This document shows positions 9,434 through 17,547 of a stretch of 64,000 nucleotides of DNA, piece by piece; the first letter of the stretch is position 1, and each line of letters opens with the position of its first letter. Source of the stretch: QIJE01 sp048541835 (GTDB taxonomy: Bacteria > SZUA-79 > Acidulodesulfobacterales > Acidulodesulfobacteraceae); contig NZ_JBLEOY010000002.1 of the NCBI RefSeq assembly GCF_048541835.1, positions 124,001 to 188,000 on the forward strand. The letters are read 5' to 3'. The position numbers and the translations under genes were made by a program. Under the pieces are notes generated by a model. The model did no database searches. It had not been told where the DNA came from and was given only the letters and a program-made list of their open reading frames with translations.

Positions 9434-9820
9434 ATGAATAAATATAGTAAAATCAGCGGCAAATCTTCAAATAAAGCTAAAGGAGATAGGGGAGAGATAA
9501 TAGCTGCCGGGTTTTTAGAAAAAATCGGATATAAGATTATAAAAACAAAATTTGGAAAAGGACGCGGTGAAATAGATATTATCGCGGAAAGTGAAAGCGG
9601 AGTGCTGAATTTTATAGGAGTCAAAACAAGATTTGGAAGCAAATTCGGAAAACAGTATGAATCGGCAGATAAAAAGAAAATCATAGACGCATCTAATTTT
9701 TTTTTGATTAATTCCAATATCGACAGAGAAAAAAGACTCATAAATTACGGTATTATTTCTATAGAATATATAGAGTGCAATTCAATCAAACTAATTTTTT
9801 TTGAAAATATATTTGAATAA
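9434..9820 (+). CDS. YraN/UPF0102 family nuclease-fold protein
   Basis: A 128-residue member of the YraN family, related to archaeal Holliday-junction resolvase folds. The core GDRGEIIAAGFLEKIGYKII, GEIDIIAE and FIGVKTRFG is visible. The family normally has VEVKTR, so the Glu usually two before the Lys is Gly here. The exact function of YraN is not settled; a role in DNA processing or competence has been suggested. It follows rnhB and overlaps the next gene by one base (TAATG). Confidence 0.8.
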   Translation: MNKYSKISGKSSNKAKGDRGEIIAAGFLEKIGYKIIKTKFGKGRGEIDIIAESESGVLNFIGVKTRFGSKFGKQYESADKKKIIDASNFFLINSNIDREKRLINYGIISIEYIECNSIKLIFFENIFE

Positions 9821-10698
9821 TGAATTCCATAAAAACACTGCTTGCACAGACAAGTCCGGTAGTCGGGGATTTAAAGAAAAATATAGAGAATCATCTTGAT
9901 ATTGTTTCAAAAGCAAAAGATGAGGGGGCAAGCCTCGTCGTTTTTCCGGAACTCTCTTTAACCGGTTATTTTTTAAAAGACAGCGTTTACGATATCGGTA
10001 TAAATATTAATAACCGCGAAGACGCATCGGTATTGGAGCCTATTTTTAAGGCGAGCATGGACCTGAATATATCCATTATTGCCGGTTTTATCGAAAAGGA
10101 CGAGGATTATAATTTTTACAACTCTTCTCTCTGCGTTGCAGACGGCAAAATTATACATGTTCATAGAAAAGTTTATCTGCCTACATATGGAATGTTCGAA
10201 GAGTCGAGATATTTTAAACCGGGCGGAGAATTTGGCGTTTTTGACATAGGCGGTATTAAAATCTCCGTTTTAACATGTGAAGATGCTTGGCATCTTTCGT
10301 CGTCTTATATAGCCGTTAATAAGGGTGCGCATGTTATTATAGTAAATTCCGCTTCTCCGACAAGGGGCATCGTGAAAGGGATAGATAGGTTTAGCTCGAT
10401 AAATATGTGGGAGGAATTGCTTTCGGTAATTGCTTTTTATTATAAAAGTTACGTAATATACGTTAATAGGGTAGGTTATGAAGACGGTATCGGATTTTCG
10501 GGCGGTTCATGTGTATTCAATCCTTCCGGAGAAATGGAACGGATAATGGATTATCTTGAAGAGGGAACGATGAAAGTCGAAATAAATTTAGATGTTTTAA
10601 ATATTGAAAGATTTAAAACACCCCTGATAAGAGATGAAAATTTAAATTTGACCATGAAAGAGATCGAGGGTATCTTAAATGAAAAAAGAACTTCCTGA
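9820..10698 (+). CDS. Carbon-nitrogen hydrolase, glutaminase part of NAD synthetase
   Basis: A 292-residue nitrilase-superfamily protein. The catalytic triad is visible: Glu44 in FPELSLTGY, Lys in HRKVYLPTYGMFEE and Cys in VLTCEDAWH. These flanking sequences are those of the glutaminase domain of glutamine-dependent NAD synthetase, not of general amidases. The ammonia-using synthetase domain is the next, overlapping gene (20 shared bases), so the two probably form one complex that passes ammonia from glutamine to deamido-NAD. In most bacteria the two domains are fused. Confidence 0.85.
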   Translation: MNSIKTLLAQTSPVVGDLKKNIENHLDIVSKAKDEGASLVVFPELSLTGYFLKDSVYDIGININNREDASVLEPIFKASMDLNISIIAGFIEKDEDYNFYNSSLCVADGKIIHVHRKVYLPTYGMFEESRYFKPGGEFGVFDIGGIKISVLTCEDAWHLSSSYIAVNKGAHVIIVNSASPTRGIVKGIDRFSSINMWEELLSVIAFYYKSYVIYVNRVGYEDGIGFSGGSCVFNPSGEMERIMDYLEEGTMKVEINLDVLNIERFKTPLIRDENLNLTMKEIEGILNEKRTS

Positions 10699-11527
10699 AA
10701 TAGACGAGCATAATTTCCCTATTATCTTTAAACATCTTGCTTATTTTATAAAAGATGAGGTCTTGAAAACCGGGATAAATAAGGTCGTATTGGGGCTTTC
10801 AGGCGGTATAGACTCCGCCGTGGCCTGTTATTTAGCCTCCGCCGCCCTTGGAAAAGATAATGTTGCTGCCCTGCTTATGCCGTATAAGAGCAGTTCCGAG
10901 GCAAGCTTGAAAGATGCGTTGAAGGTAGTGGATGAACTTGGAATTAATTATTATACGGTTGATATCACAAAGCAGATAGATGATTATTTTTTGGCAGAAA
11001 AAAACGATACTTCCTTAGGCGATATCAATGTCAGGATGGGAAACAAGATGGCGAGGGAAAGAATGTCCGTTTTATATGATTATTCATATAGATTAAAATC
11101 TTTGGTTTTGGGAACGAGCAATAAATCGGAATTACTCCTGGGTTACGGTACGATTTACGGTGATATGGCGTCGGCCTTAAATCCCATCGGAGATATTTAT
11201 AAAACTCAGATATATCGGCTTGCAAAACATCTGAGGGTCCCGGAAAGCATAATAAAGAAACCGCCTTCAGCGGATTTATGGGCTGAGCAGTCGGATGAAG
11301 CCGAATTAGGTTTTTCTTACGAACTTGCCGACGGCATAATGTACCTTTTGATAGATAAGATGTATAAGCCGAAAGTTATCGTATCGTTAGGTTATGATGA
11401 AAATCTTGTAAATAAAATATACCGCAAAATAAAAAAATCTCAATATAAAAGGCGGATGCCTTTAATAGCCAAAATATCGGAACGAACTATAAATATAGAT
11501 TTCAGATATTTAAGAGATTGGTCTTAA
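10679..11527 (+). CDS. nadE: NAD synthetase (ATP-PPase domain)
   Basis: Converts deamido-NAD to NAD using ATP and ammonia. At 282 residues it is the stand-alone synthetase. The P-loop GLSGGIDSAVACYLA lies near residue 41. LVLGTSNKSELLLGYGTIYGDMA and KKPPSADLWAEQSDE are the family's substrate loops. GAGGG precedes the ATG inside the glutaminase gene, a sign of translational coupling. No nitrilase domain is attached. Confidence 0.93.
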   Translation: MKKELPEIDEHNFPIIFKHLAYFIKDEVLKTGINKVVLGLSGGIDSAVACYLASAALGKDNVAALLMPYKSSSEASLKDALKVVDELGINYYTVDITKQIDDYFLAEKNDTSLGDINVRMGNKMARERMSVLYDYSYRLKSLVLGTSNKSELLLGYGTIYGDMASALNPIGDIYKTQIYRLAKHLRVPESIIKKPPSADLWAEQSDEAELGFSYELADGIMYLLIDKMYKPKVIVSLGYDENLVNKIYRKIKKSQYKRRMPLIAKISERTINIDFRYLRDWS

Positions 11528-11531
11528 TCGG

Positions 11532-12209
11532 ATGTCCGCTTTATACGTTGTTGCCACTCCCATAGGGAATCTTGAGGATATTACTATAAGGGCGCTTAAA
11601 GTAATGAGACGGGTAAATCTTATAGCCTGCGAAGATACGAGAAAAACAAGAATATTGACCTCGCATTATCACATAAAAACACGCTTGATTGCTTATCACG
11701 AATATAATAAGAGAAAGGCGGCAGACGGCATTATTGCTAATATAAAAAAGGGAAAAGACATCGCATTGGTGAGCGAAGCCGGAACCCCTTTAGTATCCGA
11801 TCCGGGTTCATATTTGGTGAGATTATGCGTGGAACAAAGCGTTAAAGTCATTCCTATACCCGGTGCATCAAGCGCTTTGAGCGCCCTGTCGGCGTCCGGT
11901 CTTGACGTTGCCAGGTTTACGTTTGTAGGGTTTTTGCCGAAAAAGAGAGGCAAGAGAAAAAAATTTCTTGCCAAGCTTAAAGAGGAAGAAAGGGTTTTTA
12001 TCGTGTTCGAACCCGCAAGAAGCGTCGAAAAATTGCTTGAAGACGTCACGGAGATATTTGGAAACGTAAAAATTTGCTATGCTAAAGAGCTTACTAAAAT
12101 TTACGAATTTATAAAAACCCAAGATATAGAAATGCTAAAGGATGAAATTAAAAACTCTCCCGAATTATTAAGGGGAGAAATAACGCTGCTTATAGAACCC
12201 CTTCAATAA
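11532..12209 (+). CDS. rsmI: 16S rRNA (cytidine-1402-2'-O)-methyltransferase
   Basis: SAM-dependent tetrapyrrole-methylase-fold enzyme that methylates C1402 of 16S rRNA. Visible are LYVVATPIGNLEDITIRAL at the N-terminus, CEDTRKTRILTSHY, LVSEAGTPLVSDPG and PIPGASSALSALSASGL. At 225 residues it is shorter than E. coli RsmI (286) because the C-terminal extension is missing; such short forms are common. It begins 5 bases after nadE and ends convergent with acyP. Confidence 0.93.
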   Translation: MSALYVVATPIGNLEDITIRALKVMRRVNLIACEDTRKTRILTSHYHIKTRLIAYHEYNKRKAADGIIANIKKGKDIALVSEAGTPLVSDPGSYLVRLCVEQSVKVIPIPGASSALSALSASGLDVARFTFVGFLPKKRGKRKKFLAKLKEEERVFIVFEPARSVEKLLEDVTEIFGNVKICYAKELTKIYEFIKTQDIEMLKDEIKNSPELLRGEITLLIEPLQ

Positions 12210-12226
12210 GGTCTCGTCTCGGCGGT

Positions 12227-12505
12227 TTATCGAATAACCTTAAAATCTTTAAAGTTCGACAGATTTTCCTGTTCATAAAGTTTGACTTCATTTACTATAG
12301 AATGAGGCGGTCCCGCATGAACTGCGAAAACCATTTCTTTTATCAGGTCTTCTTCTCCCTCTAAAAAAACCTCTACATGACCGTCGGCGGTATTCCTGAC
12401 ATAACCCTTTATGCCCACTCTATCTGCTTCAAGTTTGGTAAAATTTCTGAAATTAACCCCTTGGACGATACCTTTTATTACAGCTTTATATGATTTTACA
12501 GCCAT
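12227..12505 (-). CDS. acyP: Acylphosphatase
   Basis: Small cytosolic enzyme that hydrolyses acyl phosphates. At 92 residues it is standard. IKGIVQGVNFRNFTKLEADRVGIKGYVRN carries the catalytic Arg of the VQGVxFR loop and the catalytic Asn of GYVRN; DGHVEVFLEGEE follows. In most family members the loop reads VQGVGFR or VQGVFFR, so Asn in this position is a small variation. It is the last gene of the ffh-rplS operon, 25 bases after rplS. Confidence 0.9.
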   Translation of the reverse strand: MAVKSYKAVIKGIVQGVNFRNFTKLEADRVGIKGYVRNTADGHVEVFLEGEEDLIKEMVFAVHAGPPHSIVNEVKLYEQENLSNFKDFKVIR

Positions 12506-12530
12506 TGTCTGTCGGTATAAGTTAATATTG

Positions 12531-12890
12531 TTATTTGGCGTATGTATTCAAATCTAATCTCTTTATTTTGGCTTCCTTACCCTTTTTCTTTCTTAAATAA
12601 TACAGTTTTGCTCTCCTTACTTTTCCGCGATAAAGTAATTCTATTTTATCGATTAGGGGCGAATTAATTAAGAAAATTTTTTCTACGCCTACGCCGTAAG
12701 AATTTTTTCTCACGGTAAAAGAAGAGCGCAAGCCGCCGGCTTTTTTTGCTATAACCACGCCTTCAAAAACCTGAATCCTTTCTTTGTCTCCTTCTTTTAT
12801 TTTTTGGTGCACCTTTACGGTATCTCCCGGTTTAAACGTCGGAATATCTGTTTTTAGAGATAAATTTTCAATTCTTTCAATGATATTCAT
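12531..12890 (-). CDS. rplS: 50S ribosomal protein L19
   Basis: Large-subunit protein at the 30S-50S interface. At 119 residues it is of typical length. F-x-P-G-D-T-V-K-V-H, ERIQVFEGVVIA and KIELLYRGKVRRAKLYYLR are the recognised family blocks. It follows trmD as in most bacteria, and a GGAG-type ribosome binding site lies upstream of the ATG on the minus strand. Confidence 0.97.
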   Translation of the reverse strand: MNIIERIENLSLKTDIPTFKPGDTVKVHQKIKEGDKERIQVFEGVVIAKKAGGLRSSFTVRKNSYGVGVEKIFLINSPLIDKIELLYRGKVRRAKLYYLRKKKGKEAKIKRLDLNTYAK

Positions 12891-12931
12891 TTAAGTCTCC
12901 TTTCGTATTTATTTTATATTTATAGCAAAAA

Positions 12932-13702
12932 CTAAACCTGTTCCGTTTTTTTGTTAAGTAAGTCCAATCTGTTCTCTGCCGTTTTTTTTAAAGCCTCATC
13001 CATTCTCCATCCGCTAATTAATTTATGGTTTCCGCTAAGAAGAACATCCGGAACGGCATAGTCTTTTACGACCGTCGGTTTCGTATATTGAGGGTATTCC
13101 AACATTTTTTCAATATCCCCGGAAAGGCTTTCCTCTTTTAACGATTCTGAATTTCCGAGAAATCCCTTAAAGTAACGGCTTACTGTTTCTACTAAAATAA
13201 TAGAGGCGATCTCTCCGCCGGATAAAATATAGTTACCTATAGATATTTCCATTCCGTTTATAATATCCGGCACTCTTGCATCTATCCCTTCATATCTTCC
13301 GCAAATTATTATAATATGGTCACAATCGGAAAAATCACGTGCTATTTTTGAGTTCAGCAGCCTCCCCGAAGCCGACATTATTACGGTAATGGTTTTATCA
13401 CCTTTAAGTTTGCAATCATTCAAATCGCGTCTATCGTATTCGTTTATAGAATACTCGTATGCCTTGATAATCGGTTCTGCCATTAAAAGCTGCCCCGCAC
13501 CCCCTCCGTAAATCTTGCCGTCTACCCTCCCGTGCCTGTCTTCTGAAAAATTTCTCGGATTAATAATATTTATTCGGATAAGACCGTTTTTAACGGCCCT
13601 TCCGATAAGTCCGACCTTGAGAAACGAATCAAAATATTCGGGCATAATCGAAATTATATCAATAACTTTTGCATTCCGGACCGCCTTGCTCTCATCGTTC
13701 AT
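12932..13702 (-). CDS. trmD: tRNA (guanine-37-N1)-methyltransferase
   Basis: SPOUT-family enzyme that makes m1G37 in tRNA and prevents frameshifting. At 256 residues it is complete. The knot regions are visible: MSASGRLLNSKIARDF, IIICGRYEGIDARV and EISIGNYILSGGEIASIILVE. The LSGNHKLISGWRMDEAL tail is typical. Its ATG overlaps the rimM stop in ATGA, so translation is probably coupled. Confidence 0.96.
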   Translation of the reverse strand: MNDESKAVRNAKVIDIISIMPEYFDSFLKVGLIGRAVKNGLIRINIINPRNFSEDRHGRVDGKIYGGGAGQLLMAEPIIKAYEYSINEYDRRDLNDCKLKGDKTITVIMSASGRLLNSKIARDFSDCDHIIIICGRYEGIDARVPDIINGMEISIGNYILSGGEIASIILVETVSRYFKGFLGNSESLKEESLSGDIEKMLEYPQYTKPTVVKDYAVPDVLLSGNHKLISGWRMDEALKKTAENRLDLLNKKTEQV

Positions 13703-14232
13703 ATTTTGTAGTCTTCTTCATTTTTTACGTTTATCTCTAAACTTTTTATATCTATGGATTTGATATTATTTTCAGTCATAGGGATCAAATAGATGTCTTT
13801 ATCCGACGTAATTCCTACAACATCGGTTTCGCCGGAGTAAATTTCCGAAACGATTCCGATATTTTTACCGATTTCGTTGTAACAGTCTAATCCGATTAAA
13901 TCGGAAATCAAATACTCGTCTTTATCGACGATAATGTCGGTTTTTTTTATGAATATCGGAACTCTTTTGAACTTTTCAGCTTCCTCTATAGAATTAACAT
14001 CGCAGATTTTAATAAGATATCCCTTATTTACCGGTCTTATTTTTTCGATGTCTATAAATGAGTAACAGTCGGTTTTTTTTATAAATAAAGAAACATTCAA
14101 CCCTATTGCATCCGTTAGGGGATTATAAGGAATAAACAGAAGCTCGCCATGAATTCCATGTGGTTTTGCAAATTCCCCAATACTTATATAGCCGTCTGTA
14201 TAATTATCGCCGTTTTCACGGTTGTCGTTCAT
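13699..14232 (-). CDS. rimM: 16S rRNA processing protein RimM
   Basis: Assembly factor for the 30S subunit head that binds S19. The protein is 177 residues. The N-terminal RimM domain begins at YISIGEFAKPHGIHGELLF and a C-terminal PRC-barrel includes DEYLISDLIGLDCYN. The frame is open back to 14295 inside rpsP. I chose the ATG at 14232 because it forms the same 4-base ATGA overlap with the rpsP stop that is seen at the trmD and ffh junctions of this operon. Confidence 0.92.
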   Translation of the reverse strand: MNDNRENGDNYTDGYISIGEFAKPHGIHGELLFIPYNPLTDAIGLNVSLFIKKTDCYSFIDIEKIRPVNKGYLIKICDVNSIEEAEKFKRVPIFIKKTDIIVDKDEYLISDLIGLDCYNEIGKNIGIVSEIYSGETDVVGITSDKDIYLIPMTENNIKSIDIKSLEINVKNEEDYKI

Positions 14233-14468
14233 TTTCCTTGTTTTTTGACCAAAGACATAACGGTATCGCTGGGTTTTGCCCCCAGACTTATCCACTTGTC
14301 GAATTTATCTTTATTAATAGTAAATTGATTAGTGCTTGAGCATGGATTATACACGCCCAATATCTCAATAAACTTTTTTTGAACCGCTTTTTCTTTTGAA
14401 GCCGCTACAATTCTGTAAACAGGTTTTTTGTGAGAACCTACTCTTGTAAGCCTAATTGCTACCGTCAC
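14229..14468 (-). CDS. rpsP: 30S ribosomal protein S16
   Basis: Small-subunit assembly protein. The 79 residues include AIRLTRVGSHKKPVYRIVAA at the N-terminus and FIEILGVYNPC, both diagnostic. It overlaps the ffh stop by 4 bases and the rimM start by 4 bases. The KH-domain gene (khpA) often found between rpsP and rimM is absent. Confidence 0.97.
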   Translation of the reverse strand: MTVAIRLTRVGSHKKPVYRIVAASKEKAVQKKFIEILGVYNPCSSTNQFTINKDKFDKWISLGAKPSDTVMSLVKKQGK

Positions 14469-15835
14469 TTGAAATCTCCCTTGTTAAATATGTTTTTAAT
14501 ATTATTTATATTTTTTAAAGAACCCGATTTATTCTTTTTAAATGCTTTCATCATTTTTTTAACCTCTTCGAACTTATTTATAAATATATTGACGTCGTTT
14601 ACCGCCGTTCCGCTTCCCGTTGCAATTCTTTTCCTTCTACCGCCGTTAAGAATGCCCGGGTTTATACGCTCTTTTTCGGTCATGGAGTTTATTATTGCCT
14701 TAATTTTCGATATTTCCTTTTCTGCTAACTCGGGATTAAATTTATCTTTTATTTTGGAAAAACCCGGAATCATTCCTGCTATTTTAGTAATGCCGCCTAT
14801 TTTAGACATCATTTTAAGCTGTTCCGCAAAATCTTTTACGGTAAAGTTTTTTTTATTGAGAGAATTCTCGATAGATTGAGCGGATTTCTCGTCTATGGAT
14901 TCCTGCGCTTTTTCTATCAAGCCAAGAATATCTCCCATGCCGAGTATCCTATCGGCAATTCTATCGCCGTAAAAAACCTCAAAATCGCTTAATTTTTCAC
15001 CTACTCCGATAAATTTTATCGGTTTATTCACTGTTTTTTTAATAGACAGTGCCGCTCCGCCTCTTGAATCTCCATCAACCTTAGTTAAGATAATGCCTGA
15101 AATATTCAGTGCATCGTTAAAAGCCTTTGCTACCGTGACGGCGCTTTGACCCAGCATAGAATCTGCAACGAATAAAATTTCTTGTGGATTAAACTTATTG
15201 TTAAGCGATTTAAGCTCGTTCATAAGCGGTTCGTCGATTTCAAGCCTTCCTGCCGTATCGACTATCACCGTGTCGTAAGCCTGTTTTTTGGCAATGTTTA
15301 ATGCGTTTTGCAGAATATTTTCCGGATTTTGCATAACTTTTCCGTTTTCTTCGGATGGTTCGTAAACGGGTATATTAATACTTGCGCCTATTTTTTTTAA
15401 CTGCAGTATTGCGGCAGGTCTGTAAACATCTGCCGGAACCAAATAAACCTTGCGTTTCATTCTGTGCAGGTATAATGCAAGCTTGCCTGCGGTAGTAGTC
15501 TTACCGGAGCCCTGGAGCCCTATAAGCATAATAATTACAGGCGGTTTAGCCTTAATATTAAGGGGTTCGTTGTCGCCCAATAGAACGACCATCTCGTCTC
15601 TTATTATTTTTATTATCTGCTGGGCAGGGTTCAAGCTGTCGGCAACCTTTTCGCCTATAGCTTTATTTTTTACGTTCTCAATAAATTCTTTTACGGTAAG
15701 GTAGTTTACATCGGCTTCCAATAAAGATAGTTTTATTTCTTTAAGGCTACCTTCAATATTTTTCTCGGATAGCTTTCCGTAACCCCTAAGGTTTTTAAAT
15801 ACTCTTTCGAGTTTTGAACTTAGTCCGTCAAACAT
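14465..15835 (-). CDS. ffh: Signal recognition particle protein Ffh
   Basis: SRP54 GTPase that binds signal sequences and 4.5S RNA and targets nascent membrane proteins. At 456 residues it is complete. The N domain (1-90) is followed by the GTPase with IGLQGSGKTTTAGKLAL, the VDTAGRLEID box and TKVDGDSRGGAALS. The C-terminal M domain begins near 300 and carries SGTAVNDVNIFINKFEEVKKMM. It is the first gene of a tight operon with rpsP, rimM, trmD, rplS and acyP. Confidence 0.97.
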   Translation of the reverse strand: MFDGLSSKLERVFKNLRGYGKLSEKNIEGSLKEIKLSLLEADVNYLTVKEFIENVKNKAIGEKVADSLNPAQQIIKIIRDEMVVLLGDNEPLNIKAKPPVIIMLIGLQGSGKTTTAGKLALYLHRMKRKVYLVPADVYRPAAILQLKKIGASINIPVYEPSEENGKVMQNPENILQNALNIAKKQAYDTVIVDTAGRLEIDEPLMNELKSLNNKFNPQEILFVADSMLGQSAVTVAKAFNDALNISGIILTKVDGDSRGGAALSIKKTVNKPIKFIGVGEKLSDFEVFYGDRIADRILGMGDILGLIEKAQESIDEKSAQSIENSLNKKNFTVKDFAEQLKMMSKIGGITKIAGMIPGFSKIKDKFNPELAEKEISKIKAIINSMTEKERINPGILNGGRRKRIATGSGTAVNDVNIFINKFEEVKKMMKAFKKNKSGSLKNINNIKNIFNKGDFK

Positions 15836-15889
15836 TTTGATATTTTATATGAGTTTAAATACAAATAACGTAATAATATTAAGAGTGTT

Positions 15890-15918
15890 ATTTTATTATT
15901 TTTCGGAAAATATGTCAA
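15890..15918 (-). promoter_or_regulatory. Sigma-70-type promoter of the ffh operon
   Basis: On the minus strand TTGACA (15918-15913), exactly 17 bases, then TAAAAT (15895-15890). Transcription would begin near 15883, about 48 bases before the ffh ATG. A full-consensus -35 and ideal spacing make this one of the best promoters in the window. Confidence 0.7.
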
Positions 15919-15951
15919 GCCCGCGGAATACTCCTGAAATTGCCCGTAGAA

Positions 15952-16506
15952 TCAGGTATTAACAGCTATATTGGTATCGGCACGCCCCGATTCTTCTCTT
16001 CGGATCTTATTTGGTAAAGATAAAAAGGCTTTAATAAGAATAAACCACCCCGCATAGATTAAAATTAAACCCAGGCCAAAAAATATGATTCCTACTGCAC
16101 CCCAGAACATAAAACTTCCTGCCAATTTAAAAAATTTGTTGTTTGTATGAAGTGCAATTAAAACAAAACTTTTTTTATAAAAACTAGAGCCGATTATTAT
16201 AAAGGGATAAATTATTAGGAAGCCGATTATTGCGGATATATACGATTTGAATTCAAAAAACTTAGGAAAGAAGATAAGGACGATCGCTACCCCAAAAAAA
16301 ATTCCCGAAATTTCTATAATAAACCCCGTGAAAAATTTATGAAATATAGATTTGTCTCTTAAAATCTTTCCGGTTTTATATATAGCTATAAAAAATAATA
16401 TACCGCCTATAGAATTGAATATATCGCTAAAATAAGGTATTACACCCAGAAAGATTAATATGCTTCCCGCAACTCCCAAAACCTTCAATGTTTTTAATGA
16501 ATCCAT
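15952..16506 (-). CDS. DUF996-like integral membrane protein
   Basis: A 184-residue hydrophobic protein with about five or six predicted membrane segments (roughly 8-45, 60-82, 90-110, 128-160). The pattern LGVAGSILIFLGVIPYF...GGILFFIAIYKTGKIL resembles DUF996 membrane proteins, which have no known function. It is transcribed alone, away from the ffh operon. On the minus strand TATAAT (16516-16511), with TTGAGC 16 bases further upstream, ends only 4 bases before the ATG, and there is no Shine-Dalgarno, so the message may be nearly leaderless. Confidence 0.65.
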   Translation of the reverse strand: MDSLKTLKVLGVAGSILIFLGVIPYFSDIFNSIGGILFFIAIYKTGKILRDKSIFHKFFTGFIIEISGIFFGVAIVLIFFPKFFEFKSYISAIIGFLIIYPFIIIGSSFYKKSFVLIALHTNNKFFKLAGSFMFWGAVGIIFFGLGLILIYAGWFILIKAFLSLPNKIRREESGRADTNIAVNT

Positions 16507-16956
16507 AGGAATTATACAAAAACGTATTTGCCGCTCAATTTAAATCTCAAGTCGAATGCGGGTCGGTTAAACTTTCTTTAAAGTTTATGTATTAGCGTGA
16601 TATAGCGAATCTTTTATTGAGAATAATCTTGCCATATGTCGACGTTGTTTGTCAAGTTAGCATAAAATAAATTCCTATTTTTGCCACACCTTATTCGATA
16701 TATTCTTTTGCGTTATGCGGATATATGAGGATTAAAGAATATTCTATTATATTAATATATTAATATACTAATATTCAGGTAAAATAAAGGTTTTCATAAT
16801 AAATATATATTTTATTTTTATAATTTTTTAATAATAAATTTTTATATTGACATACATAATCGTAATATGTTAAACTTTAATTAAATTAGACTAAACGGTT
16901 TACATTTTAGGTGCAGATAAAAATTTTGTAATCACATTTGAATAAGGGGCGGATAG
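16507..16956. promoter_or_regulatory. AT-rich 450-base regulatory gap before the sulfur-trafficking operon
   Basis: No ORF is supported here. Contents: the minus-strand promoter of the DUF996 gene; an inverted repeat AAACTTT/AAAGTTT at 16569-16586; a perfect 18-base palindrome of ATATTA/TAATAT type at 16749-16766 with an imperfect second copy to 16775; and a possible sigma-70 promoter, TTGACA at 16847-16852, 17 bases, then a weak TTAAAC at 16870-16875. The palindromes could be operator sites, but in such AT-rich DNA some arise by chance. Confidence 0.45.
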
Positions 16957-17472
16957 ATGAAAAAAATTAAATGGAAAAAAGTTTTTTTATTTGCGTTGAT
17001 AGTGCCTTTTATTTTCGGCGCGGTTATTTTCAGCAGGTTATGGATGAGCAACTCCATCAAATCACATGTCGCTGTCAGCCGTAAAGCCCAGTCTAAAAGT
17101 CTTTCGTTAGGTCTTATTTCCGGCAAAGTTCTAAAGGGCTTTAAGACTCCCGTTGCCAACGCTTGCGGACTTGCGCCCTCAAGCTGCGTCGAATGTCATA
17201 GCGGGGGCATAGCGGAAAAGGATCTCGGGCCGATACATCATGTTCATCGTCCGGTGCGCAATATAAGTTGTATTACCTGTCATAAAGGGAATCATTTTGC
17301 AATCGCGAAAGGTATGGCGCATGCCAATTTGATAGCCGATCCCCTTAAGACTCCTAAGTTCTCGTGCGAAGCATGTCATACGTCCGATCTTTCGCAAATA
17401 GTTAAAAAAGCCGAATCTGAAGACAAGGCGTTTTACGCGGCGCATCCAAATGCCCCGAAACTTAAGGGTTGA
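16957..17472 (+). CDS. Membrane-anchored triheme c-type cytochrome
   Basis: A 171-residue protein with an uncleaved-looking N-terminal membrane helix (about 9-28) and three CxxCH heme motifs: C77VECH, C105ITCH and C137EACH, with several further His (94-97, 113, 122) that could be distal ligands. It probably sits in the periplasm held by its anchor and passes electrons. It heads the YeeE/TusA/DsrE operon, 75 bases before yeeE, so it may take electrons from periplasmic sulfur conversion. It resembles small NrfH/NapC-like or triheme cytochromes only in layout; I do not recognise the family. AGGGGCGG-like sequence precedes the ATG. Confidence 0.8.
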   Translation: MKKIKWKKVFLFALIVPFIFGAVIFSRLWMSNSIKSHVAVSRKAQSKSLSLGLISGKVLKGFKTPVANACGLAPSSCVECHSGGIAEKDLGPIHHVHRPVRNISCITCHKGNHFAIAKGMAHANLIADPLKTPKFSCEACHTSDLSQIVKKAESEDKAFYAAHPNAPKLKG

Positions 17473-17547
17473 TTAGATGTTTTTTTGATAAATGTTGCAA
17501 TGTACGTTAGAGATATCGATGATTAAAATCTAAGGGAGGGTTTTGTC

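Noticed and set aside
14430..14879. Plus-strand hydrophobic ORF over rpsP/ffh
   Set aside because: Antisense to ffh; composition is that of a shadow ORF.
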